This document shows, piece by piece, positions 52,914-60,274 of a stretch of DNA of 64,000 nucleotides (its first letter is position 1; every line of letters begins with the position of its first letter). The stretch lies in the NCBI GenBank assembly GCA_913061505.1, contig CAJXSO010000006.1, forward strand, positions 25,036-89,035, read 5' to 3'. The position numbers were made by a program, and so were the translations under genes. Source of the DNA: an uncultured Lutimaribacter sp. (GTDB lineage: Bacteria; Pseudomonadota; Alphaproteobacteria; Rhodobacterales; Rhodobacteraceae). Below the pieces are notes generated by a model. It was not told the DNA's origin, ran no database searches, and was given only the letters and a program-made list of their open reading frames with translations.

Positions 52914-54122
52914 CTACTCCGCCGGGGTTTTCGCACCCTCTAGGCCGGTGCCACCCTGTTTGGCCTGCACCTCTTCCAGCCACAAAGAATGGTGCTGGCG
53001 GGCCCAAGCCTCGTCTACCTCGCCCGAGCCCATGGCATCAAACGCGCCCTCCATACCGATCGAGCCGATATAGATATGCGCAATAATGATCGCCATCAGC
53101 ACAAAGGCCACGATGGCGTGCCATGCCTGTGCCAGCTGCATTTCCTCTTGCGGGGCCAATTCGGTGGGCAGCGCGCCCATGCCCAGCATTTCGGGAATGC
53201 CCCAGCCGTTTAACACCTCGAACGTATGAGCAAACAGCGGCATTTGGAATGGAAACAGCAGCGACAGCCCCGAAACCGAGATCGAGCCGCCCAGCACGAT
53301 GACCGACCAGAAAATGATCTTTTGGCCAGCGTTGAATTTCTTTGCCGGAGGGTGCTTTTTGCCAATGATCCCACCTGCCTGCGCAAACCAAGTCAGGTCT
53401 GTGCGGTTTGGAATATTGTGCCAGACCCACAAGAAAAACACCGAAACCAGCGCCAACATAAAGGCCCAGGCCACGTTGTTATGAATGTATTTCGACACCA
53501 GCAGCAGCCATGCGTTCACGTCTTTGCCCAAATAGGGGGCAATATAGCTGCGGCCAAACATGGTAAGCAGCCCGGTCAGGCCCAGCAAGATAAACGAGCT
53601 GGCCAACAACCAATGCGAAAACCGCTCGAAGGCTTTAAAGCGGGTCACTGTGCGGCCGGTTTTCTGGTAATCCAGCTTGACCCGCCCCCGCAGCGCCAAA
53701 AACACCACCAGCGCGGCGATTGTGCCCAACAGCAGCCAGCCGCCATAGCTGGCCAATGGCCCTTGGCGGAACTGATACCACCCCATGCCGCCGTCTTGCA
53801 CCAGCACGCGGCCCACTTGGTCGCGGGTGCTGACCGTGGCCTCTAGGGTGTTGTAGCGCAGCGCACGCCACAATTCCGGGTCAGATGCCGCACCGCGCGG
53901 GCCCAGGCCCGGGGCAGGCAGGGCGCTGCCTTGGTTGCCTTCGCGGCGGAATGTATCGTCGATTTTCTCGCCACGCTGACGGGCAAGAATGTCTTCCAAA
54001 GTTTGTGCACCGCCCGTTGCAGAGCGGTCGATGGGCGCAGGCGCCTCGGCTTGCTGGGCCTGCACAGCGGCAGGCAGCGACAGCAATACCACGGCAAGAA
54101 AGGCCACCATGTGACGCAGCAT
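52914..54122 (-). CDS. Formate dehydrogenase gamma subunit, cytochrome b556 type
   Basis: 402 residues. A signal-like start (MVAFLAVVLLSLPAAVQA) and an unusually long, about 100-residue, periplasmic N-terminal region precede the FdoI/FdnI-type membrane domain: RFKAFERFSHWLLASSFILL, TGLLTMFGRSYIAPYL, NNVAWAFMLALVSVFFLWVW, IIFWSVIVLGGSISVSGLSL and AWHAIVAFVLMAIIIAHIYI. The His residues in these helices are the expected heme b and quinone-site ligands. It anchors the enzyme and delivers electrons to quinone. Good ribosome-binding site (AAGGAG). A strong hairpin in the upstream spacer may set its expression relative to the Fe-S subunit. Confidence 0.92.
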   Translation of the reverse strand: MLRHMVAFLAVVLLSLPAAVQAQQAEAPAPIDRSATGGAQTLEDILARQRGEKIDDTFRREGNQGSALPAPGLGPRGAASDPELWRALRYNTLEATVSTRDQVGRVLVQDGGMGWYQFRQGPLASYGGWLLLGTIAALVVFLALRGRVKLDYQKTGRTVTRFKAFERFSHWLLASSFILLGLTGLLTMFGRSYIAPYLGKDVNAWLLLVSKYIHNNVAWAFMLALVSVFFLWVWHNIPNRTDLTWFAQAGGIIGKKHPPAKKFNAGQKIIFWSVIVLGGSISVSGLSLLFPFQMPLFAHTFEVLNGWGIPEMLGMGALPTELAPQEEMQLAQAWHAIVAFVLMAIIIAHIYIGSIGMEGAFDAMGSGEVDEAWARQHHSLWLEEVQAKQGGTGLEGAKTPAE

Positions 54123-54153
54123 GGTTTATCTCCTTGATAAGAAACAGATAACA

Positions 54154-54177
54154 GCATGCAGCCCGGGGGCTGCATGC
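54154..54177 (-). other. Perfect intercistronic hairpin between Fe-S and cytochrome b subunit genes
   Basis: A perfect 10-bp stem (GCATGCAGCC / GGCTGCATGC) with a four-base loop in the 106-base spacer. There is no U tract. Such hairpins often protect the upstream message or slow downstream expression. Confidence 0.6.
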
Positions 54178-54228
54178 GTTATTCAATGCAGGGCAAGGGC
54201 GGCACGGGGCCGCCCCACCCTGGGCGGG

Positions 54229-54822
54229 TTAGCCGCCTTTCTGGTCGTAGGCGGTGCCCCAACCCCATGCACCCGAGCCAAAGCCGCGGGCGACCACACG
54301 CTCGCGGTAGATGGCCGATACAACATCGCCATCACCCGCCAGCAGCGCCTTGGTCGAACACATCTCGGCGCAGATGGGCAGTTTGCCTTCTGCAATCCGG
54401 TTGCGGCCGTATTTTGCGAACTCTTCTTTCGAATGGTTCTCTTCCGGGCCACCGGCGCAGAATGTGCATTTGTCCATCTTGCCGCGCGAGCCAAAGTTGC
54501 CCGCTTGCGGGTATTGCGGCGCGCCAAAGGGGCACGCGTAAAAGCAATACCCGCAGCCGATGCACAGGTCTTTCGAGTGCAAAACAACGCCTTCTTCGTT
54601 CTGGTAGAAGCAATCCACCGGGCAAACGGCCATACAAGGCGCGTCTGAACAGTGCATGCAAGCCACCGAGATCGAGCGTTCGCCCGGCTTGCCATCCTGG
54701 ATCGTCACCACGCGGCGGCGGTTGATCCCCCATGGCACCTCGTGCTCGTTTTTACACGCGGTAACGCAAGCGTTGCATTCGATGCAGCGCTCGGCGTCAC
54801 AGAGAAATTTTGCTCTAGCCAT
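54229..54822 (-). CDS. Formate dehydrogenase beta (Fe-S) subunit
   Basis: 197 residues carrying four [4Fe-4S] clusters: CIECNACVTACKNEHEVP, CMHCSDAPCMAVCP, CIGCGYCFYACPFGAP, and CTFC with CAEMC. It wires the catalytic subunit to the cytochrome b. It is shorter than E. coli FdnH (about 290 residues) and lacks the C-terminal membrane helix, so it should be held only by its partners. No signal peptide; it would be co-exported with the catalytic subunit, which has a Tat signal. It starts 11 bases after that gene. Confidence 0.95.
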   Translation of the reverse strand: MARAKFLCDAERCIECNACVTACKNEHEVPWGINRRRVVTIQDGKPGERSISVACMHCSDAPCMAVCPVDCFYQNEEGVVLHSKDLCIGCGYCFYACPFGAPQYPQAGNFGSRGKMDKCTFCAGGPEENHSKEEFAKYGRNRIAEGKLPICAEMCSTKALLAGDGDVVSAIYRERVVARGFGSGAWGWGTAYDQKGG

Positions 54823-54833
54823 TCTCTATCTCC

Positions 54834-57731
54834 TTACGCTGGCATGATTTTGCAAAGAGTCGCTTTGGTCTCTTGCATCTGGGTCACACTGTCATAGCCA
54901 TAGGTTTGCGCAGTGTTGGTCGATTCACCCAAAACATAAGGGTCTGCACCATCGGGGTATTTCCCGCGCAGATCCTCGCCTTGGAAATGGCCACCAAAGT
55001 GGAAGGGCATAAAGGCCACGCCTTCACCCACCCGTTCGGTTACCATCGCCATCACCTTCACCTTGCCACCTTCTGGCCCTTCAACCCAAACCTGCGCGCC
55101 GTCCCGCACACCAAGGTTATTGGCATCGCGCGGGTTAATCTCGACGAACATGTCTTGCTGCAGTTCCGCCAGCCATGGGTTCGAGCGCGTTTCGTCGCCG
55201 CCCCCTTCGTATTCAACAAGGCGCCCCGATGTCAGAATGATCGGGTAGTCTTTGCTGAAATCCTGCTTTTGGATCGATGCATACATCGTGGGCAGGCGAT
55301 AGAACTTGCGGTCTTCGTAGGTGGGGTAATCGGCCACCAGATCGCGGCGGTTGGTGTACAGCGGTTCGCGGTGCACCGGGATCGGGTCGGGGAAGGTCCA
55401 CACCACGGTGCGGGCCTTGGCATTGCCATAGGGCGCGCAACCATGCTTGATGGCCACCCGCTGGATACCGCCCGACAGGTCGGTTTTCCAGTTGGTTTTC
55501 GGCCCGGCAACCGCATCGATCGCTGCGCGTTCTTCAGCGGTCAAATCGCCATCCCAGCCCAGATCCATCAACATCTGCATGGTGAATTCGGGATAACCAT
55601 CCTGAATTTCCGCACCGGGGTTTGAAACGCCCTCGGCCAGCAGGTTTTCACCATTGCGCTCTACGCCATAACGGGCGCGGAACGGCAGGCCACCATCGGC
55701 CACAGGTTTGTTGATGTCATACAGGTTGGGTGAACCCGGATGGCGCATTTCTGGCGTGCCCCAGCAGGGCCATGGCAAACCATAATAATCGCCATCAGCT
55801 GGGCCACCAACGGCGCGCAGCGTTGTGCGATCAAAGGTGTGCTGGTTGGCCATATGCAGTTTCAGGCGCTCGGGCGATTGCCCGGTATAGCCCACTGTCC
55901 ACATGCCGCGGTTAATTTCGCGCAACGTATCTTCGATATTCGGCGTAATGCCGTCATCTTCGATCTTGATGTTGCGGAACATCCGGTCGTGGAAGCCAAA
56001 CTTCTGCGCGAACAAGCCGATGATCTCGTGATCGGGCTTGGATTCGAACAGCGGCGCCACCACTTGCTCGCGCCACTGGATCGAGCGGTTCGATGCGGTA
56101 ACCGAGCCGTGTGTCTCGAATTGTGTGGCGGCGGGCAGCAGATACACACCATCAGTGCGGTCATGCAAAACAGCCGAAACGGTGGGATACGGGTCGATCA
56201 CAACCAGCATATCCAGCATTTCCATGGCTTTTTTCATTTCCACCATGCGCGTCTGCGAGTTGGGCGCATGCCCCCACAAAACCATGGCGCGCACGTTGTT
56301 GGGCTGGTCGATGTTTTCGGCGTCTTCAAGGATACCATCGATCCAACGCGAAACCGGAATGCCGGTTTCATACATCAGGTCTTTGTCCTTGCCGTCGGCG
56401 CCTTTCATCTTGGCGAACTGGCCATTCAGCCAATCGAAATCTTCGCCCCAGACACGTGCCCAATGGCCCCACGAGCCCTTGGCCAGGCCATAATAGCCAG
56501 GCAGGGTGTGCGACAACACGCCAAGGTCGGTTGCGCCTTGCACGTTATCGTGGCCACGGAAAATGTTGGTGCCGCCGCCCGACACACCCATGTTGCCCAG
56601 TGCCAGCTGCAGCACGCAATAGGCGCGGGTGTTGTTGTTGCCGTTGGTGTGCTGCGTGCCACCCATACACCAGATCACGGTGCCGGGGCGGTTGTTGGCC
56701 ATGGTCAGGGCCACACGGCGCAGCTGGCTGCCGGGCACGCCGGTGACGCGCTCGGTTTCTTCGGGGGTCCAGCGGGCCACTTCCTCGCGGATTTGGTCCA
56801 TGCCCCACACGCGGGTGCGGATAAACTCTTTGTCTTCCCAGCCATTTTCAAAAATGTGCCACAAGATGCCCCATACCAGCGCCACATCGGTGCCGGGACG
56901 GAAACGCACATATTCATCGGCATGCGCAGCCGTGCGGGTAAAGCGCGGGTCGCATACGATAAGCGGGGCGTTGTTTTGCTCTTTGGCTTTCAGAACGTGC
57001 AACAGCGAGACGGGGTGCGCCTCGGCCGGGTTGCCGCCGATGATGAAGATAGCCTTGGAATTGTGGATATCGTTATACGAGTTCGTCATCGCACCATAGC
57101 CCCAGGTGTTGGCAACACCTGCAACCGTGGTCGAGTGACAAATACGCGCCTGATGGTCCACGTTATTCGTGCCCCAATAGGCCGCGAATTTACGGAACAG
57201 ATAGGCCTGTTCGTTATTATGCTTGGCCGAACCCAGCCAATACACGCTGTCCGGGCCGCTTTCGCCGCGGATTTTCAGCATGTTGTCGCCGATCTCGGTG
57301 ATCGCCTGTTCCCAGCTGATGCGCTTCCACTCGCCACCCTCTTTTTTCATCGGGTATTTCAAGCGGCGCTCGCCATGGGCGTGTTCGCGCACCGAGGCAC
57401 CTTTGGCGCAATGCGCGCCCAGGTTAAAGGGGCTGTCCCAGCCGGGCTCTTGCCCAACCCAAACGCCATCGGCCACTTCGGCCACAACGGTACACCCGAC
57501 CGAACAGTGGGTGCAGACCGATTTTTTCAGCTCTACCGCGCCAGTGGCGGCCGAGGCTGCATTGGCCTGGGTTACGGTGCCGCCGGTGGCAGCAACAGCC
57601 GCCAGGCCCCCGATTGCCAGACCAGAGCCGCGCAAAAACGCACGGCGGTCCACCGAGGTATTTGCCACCTCGGAAAGGATACTTGTCCGCTGGGGGCGTC
57701 GCGCAACCCCGTTGGTCTTTTTCCTCAACAT
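54834..57731 (-). CDS. Tat-exported respiratory formate dehydrogenase, catalytic subunit
   Basis: 965 residues. A twin-arginine signal (VDRRAFLRGSGLAIGGLAAV, about 30-60) leads into the [4Fe-4S] motif CTHCSVGCTVVAEV and the bis-MGD domains. The metal-ligand Cys is in DHQARICHSTTVAGVANTW (Sec in some relatives; plain Cys here, no in-frame stop). PAEAHPVSLLHVLKAKEQ, CMGGTQHTNGNNNTR and the C-terminal cofactor-binding barrel (ILTSGRLVEYEGGG) follow. Metal may be Mo or W; the sequence does not decide. The ATG at 57731 has GGGAG upstream. Exported folded to the periplasm, where formate is oxidised and electrons go to quinone through the beta and gamma subunits. Confidence 0.95.
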   Translation of the reverse strand: MLRKKTNGVARRPQRTSILSEVANTSVDRRAFLRGSGLAIGGLAAVAATGGTVTQANAASAATGAVELKKSVCTHCSVGCTVVAEVADGVWVGQEPGWDSPFNLGAHCAKGASVREHAHGERRLKYPMKKEGGEWKRISWEQAITEIGDNMLKIRGESGPDSVYWLGSAKHNNEQAYLFRKFAAYWGTNNVDHQARICHSTTVAGVANTWGYGAMTNSYNDIHNSKAIFIIGGNPAEAHPVSLLHVLKAKEQNNAPLIVCDPRFTRTAAHADEYVRFRPGTDVALVWGILWHIFENGWEDKEFIRTRVWGMDQIREEVARWTPEETERVTGVPGSQLRRVALTMANNRPGTVIWCMGGTQHTNGNNNTRAYCVLQLALGNMGVSGGGTNIFRGHDNVQGATDLGVLSHTLPGYYGLAKGSWGHWARVWGEDFDWLNGQFAKMKGADGKDKDLMYETGIPVSRWIDGILEDAENIDQPNNVRAMVLWGHAPNSQTRMVEMKKAMEMLDMLVVIDPYPTVSAVLHDRTDGVYLLPAATQFETHGSVTASNRSIQWREQVVAPLFESKPDHEIIGLFAQKFGFHDRMFRNIKIEDDGITPNIEDTLREINRGMWTVGYTGQSPERLKLHMANQHTFDRTTLRAVGGPADGDYYGLPWPCWGTPEMRHPGSPNLYDINKPVADGGLPFRARYGVERNGENLLAEGVSNPGAEIQDGYPEFTMQMLMDLGWDGDLTAEERAAIDAVAGPKTNWKTDLSGGIQRVAIKHGCAPYGNAKARTVVWTFPDPIPVHREPLYTNRRDLVADYPTYEDRKFYRLPTMYASIQKQDFSKDYPIILTSGRLVEYEGGGDETRSNPWLAELQQDMFVEINPRDANNLGVRDGAQVWVEGPEGGKVKVMAMVTERVGEGVAFMPFHFGGHFQGEDLRGKYPDGADPYVLGESTNTAQTYGYDSVTQMQETKATLCKIMPA

Positions 57732-57832
57732 GTTGTCATCTCCCTTCACGCGCATCATGCGCGCTTGGCCTCGAAACGGCGGAACGGTCGGGCCTCACGC
57801 AACCAGTTGTTCCACCACGATGCATCGTCCAG

Positions 57833-58027
57833 TTAGAACCGGGCGCTGCTGTAGTATGCGCGCGTATGCGCGGTGTCTTGGATCTTGTCCAAGCTCAGGT
57901 CAGGCGCCGCGGCTTCTGCCCCGGTGCCCGCGCTGGTGGCCACGGCCAGTGCCGCAACGGGCGCTGTTGTGCCTGCCAGCTTCAGAAAATCGCGGCGGCT
58001 TGTGGCCTCCTCGGTTTTTCTGGTCAT
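57833..58027 (-). CDS. Formate dehydrogenase region Tat-target small protein
   Basis: 64 residues made almost only of a twin-arginine signal (SRRDFLKLAGTTAPVAALAV) and a short tail (APDLSLDKIQDTAHTRAYYS). This is the pattern of the known family of small Tat-signal proteins encoded beside formate dehydrogenases in proteobacteria. It may be a subunit-like peptide or an assembly helper; its exact function is not established. It lies 101 bases before the catalytic subunit gene and 52 bases after the chaperone gene. Confidence 0.9.
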   Translation of the reverse strand: MTRKTEEATSRRDFLKLAGTTAPVAALAVATSAGTGAEAAAPDLSLDKIQDTAHTRAYYSSARF

Positions 58028-58079
58028 TTGAGAGCCTCCTCTCTGGTTAAGGCGGTTGCCCGCCAGTTTTGCGGCCCGC

Positions 58080-58685
58080 TCAGGCCGCGCTCATTCGAAA
58101 GGCTTCGGCCTCGACATCCATAAACAGCCGCCCGACAGTGCCGACCGGCGCATAGAAAACCGAGTTTTTCGCGCCTTCCAAATCTGAAAAGAAATGCCCC
58201 GCCCACGGGCCGATGTGTTTGTTGAAAAATGTTTTCTGGGTGTTCAGATCCGCAGGCTTGCCAAAGCGGCCCACAATCATTGCGCCCATCATTTCCATCA
58301 GGCTGGCGATGTTATCTTCGGGTTCAAACACGTTCTGCGCGCGCGCCAGCCCTTGGGCTGTCATGTCTTGGCGCAGCAACGCCAGGGGCTTTTCGTTCAA
58401 AAACCCTGTCAGGTAATAGCTGGCATAGGGCAGTAATTCGCCCCGCCCCAGGCCGATAAACAGCCGGTTATATTCGCTTTCCACGGTTTTGGGCTTGGTG
58501 ATACGGGCCATTTTGGCCAAGGTGCTTACCGCCTGGCCCAGATCGGTGCTGTCGCCTTGCAACCCTGCCGTTTGGCCCAACAGCATGTCATCGGGCGGGC
58601 CAGACAAAATGACGCCCAAAAAATTATAAAGGTCTGCGCGCAGCCTGTCTTCTTCGGCGATGGTGTATTTTTCGGCAGCGGTCAT
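58080..58685 (-). CDS. TorD/DmsD-type molybdoenzyme chaperone
   Basis: About 201 all-helical residues: EEDRLRADLYNFLGVILSGP, VESEYNRLFIGLGRGELLPY (the E-x-x-L/Y-N-R-L-F-x-G block of the TorD family), YASYYLTGFLNEKPLALLRQ and NKHIGPWAGHFFSDLEGA. It should bind the Tat signal of the catalytic subunit and hold export until the cofactor is in place. The start is the ATG at 58685 (AGGA upstream) or 58700, which would overlap the preceding stop. Confidence 0.9.
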   Translation of the reverse strand: MTAAEKYTIAEEDRLRADLYNFLGVILSGPPDDMLLGQTAGLQGDSTDLGQAVSTLAKMARITKPKTVESEYNRLFIGLGRGELLPYASYYLTGFLNEKPLALLRQDMTAQGLARAQNVFEPEDNIASLMEMMGAMIVGRFGKPADLNTQKTFFNKHIGPWAGHFFSDLEGAKNSVFYAPVGTVGRLFMDVEAEAFRMSAA

Positions 58686-58696
58686 CGGCAATCCTG

Positions 58697-59362
58697 TCAT
58701 GTTTCAAAGTGAAAGCGCATGCGGCGCATCGTGGCCGGCAGGGCCACAGGCGCATCATCAGCGCTGTCGTCATAGGCGGCAAGGGGGGCGGGCTGTGGCG
58801 TGGCGGGGCCATCACCGGCCAGATCAGGCTGGGGTTCTTTGGTATCACTGCCTGCATCACGGCCCGCATCACTGCCCGCTTCGGCCATTTCCTGATCATC
58901 GGCTTTATCGGCCACGCTTTCAGCCTGGTTGTCAGCCTGGGTCACACCGGCCAGGCCGGCATCATCTGCATCGGCCAATGCCTGATCAAAGCGGGTTAGC
59001 ATGCCCTTACCCACCACATAGGCGGTTTGCATGTTTTCGATCACGCGAGCGCTGTCGGTGAAATCTTCGCCATAGTCGACCAGCCCATCAAGCTGCGCGA
59101 AAATCGGGTTTAGCTGCCACAAACGGCGCAAAGCCCGGGTTTTCAGCCGCTGCGGCAGGGCCGATTGCAAGAATTCGCGCACCCGTTCGGGGCTGTCTAA
59201 AACCTCGGGTTCGGGCAGGCCTGCATCGGCCAACAGCTCTTCGTCGGTTTTCTCGGCCAGTCGCGCCTCTTCTTGGCGGGCAAGCTGCGCCTCGACGGCC
59301 TGCTGTTCGGCCAGCTGCTCTTTTTGCACCTGGGCTTTGCGGCGCTGCCAGAAATCGCTCAT
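58697..59362 (-). CDS. DUF3306 protein
   Basis: 221 residues. The N-terminal half is a charged helical stretch (QRRKAQVQKEQLAEQQAVEA) followed by the conserved family core LPQRLKTRALRRLWQLNPIF and DGLVDYGEDFTDSARVIENM. The C-terminal half is acidic, low-complexity and Gly/Asp/Ala-rich. DUF3306 genes accompany this class of formate dehydrogenase and are presumed assembly factors, with no known mechanism. It overlaps the DUF3305 stop by four bases. Confidence 0.88.
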   Translation of the reverse strand: MSDFWQRRKAQVQKEQLAEQQAVEAQLARQEEARLAEKTDEELLADAGLPEPEVLDSPERVREFLQSALPQRLKTRALRRLWQLNPIFAQLDGLVDYGEDFTDSARVIENMQTAYVVGKGMLTRFDQALADADDAGLAGVTQADNQAESVADKADDQEMAEAGSDAGRDAGSDTKEPQPDLAGDGPATPQPAPLAAYDDSADDAPVALPATMRRMRFHFET

Positions 59363-59922
59363 TGCAGGCGCCTCCGCTTTAATGCGGGCGAGGCATATAC
59401 GTCTTCGACCTTGCCAATCCGCGGGTCGCCAATGCCGTCTTCGCGCAGGTCAATTTTCTTCTTGTCGCGCTTGCGCTTGATAAAGGCCTCTTCTTGGTGA
59501 AACTCTTCTACAAATTCACGCACCCAGGCCACCAGCCCATGCGGCATGGGCACCTTTTCCACGATTTCTTCGCCGCTATCGGTATAATCTTGCGCCTCGT
59601 AGGGCGAGGCAGTGACCAGCACGATATCCAACGGCACATCGCCCTCGCCCTCGCGCATGACCACATACAGGCTGGGCACTTCGGCGGTTAGCCCATGCAA
59701 ATAGGCCTCGGTATCGGCGCCGTGCAGTTCCAGCACTTTGGTGGCGGCATGGTATTCCACCGCCTCACCTTCGCGGCGCAATTCGCGCCAATCGGCGGGG
59801 CCTGCACCGGGCAAAACGGCGCTGGCAGTCCAGTGCCATTTCACCCAACGCGTAACACCCGGCGCTTTGCGCAGGACAATGCCCACCGGCATGGTGCGGT
59901 ACATTTTCGGGTTATGGATCAC
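59359..59922 (-). CDS. DUF3305 protein
   Basis: 187 residues, typical DUF3305 with MPVGIVLRKAPGVTRWVKWH and WTASAVLPGAGPADWREL near the start, TEAYLHGLTAEVPSLYVVMR in the middle, and a basic C-terminal tail. It always neighbours DUF3306 in formate dehydrogenase operons; the function is unknown. I place the start at the GTG at 59922 because GGAGGAAGG lies directly upstream; an internal ATG at 59904 is weaker. The frame stays open to 60894, but that extension covers the divergent promoter and is not coding. First gene of the operon. Confidence 0.85.
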   Translation of the reverse strand: MIHNPKMYRTMPVGIVLRKAPGVTRWVKWHWTASAVLPGAGPADWRELRREGEAVEYHAATKVLELHGADTEAYLHGLTAEVPSLYVVMREGEGDVPLDIVLVTASPYEAQDYTDSGEEIVEKVPMPHGLVAWVREFVEEFHQEEAFIKRKRDKKKIDLREDGIGDPRIGKVEDVYASPALKRRRLQ

Positions 59923-60274
59923 TGGGGCCTTCCTCCGTGGGAAATTATGCAGTGGTATACCGCCTTGTGAAAAGCGCTTTTTTCCCTGGCCATGGCGAGT
60001 TTGCCAGAACTCGGACAAATTGGACAAAGTGCACGGGCCCGCCGGGCGGCTTTGGACGAAATGTCTAAATTGATAGTTTTTGTCAGAATTGCACCGCCCC
60101 AGCCCTTGGCCCCCTAAACCCGAATCAAGGGGTGATTCGGCACACCCAAATGCCAGGCGCACTGCCACCGCCGGCGCAACAAACCGGTTGTCGGCCCCCG
60201 CTTTCATGACTAGCTTTTGCCAGCACCAAGGGAAAATTTTGCTGCAAAAACAGCCCTTGGACCGGAGGGGAACA
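59923..60274. promoter_or_regulatory. Divergent control region of the respiratory formate dehydrogenase operon
   Basis: 352 bases without a gene between the DUF3305 operon (minus) and the polyferredoxin gene (plus). It contains an 8-bp inverted repeat CCGAATCA-N5-TGATTCGG (60120-60140), and GGACAAA twice with a nine-base period (60013-60019, 60022-60028) plus a variant GGACGAA (60054-60060). A weak minus-strand promoter candidate is also present (TTCACA at 59971-59966, TAATTT at 59947-59942, spacer 18). No sigma-54 GG-N10-GC promoter or FNR box was recognised. Confidence 0.5.

Noticed and set aside
54834..57731. Selenocysteine at the formate dehydrogenase active site with a SECIS element
   Set aside because: The metal-ligand position reads Cys (RICHSTT) and the frame has no internal TGA. 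The same holds for FdsA.
55740..57836. A 698-residue open frame on the plus strand opposite the formate dehydrogenase catalytic subunit
   Set aside because: It is antisense to a gene with complete Fe-S and molybdopterin motifs; high third-position GC makes long antisense frames. It shows no recognisable domain and only His/Gln/Arg-rich composition.
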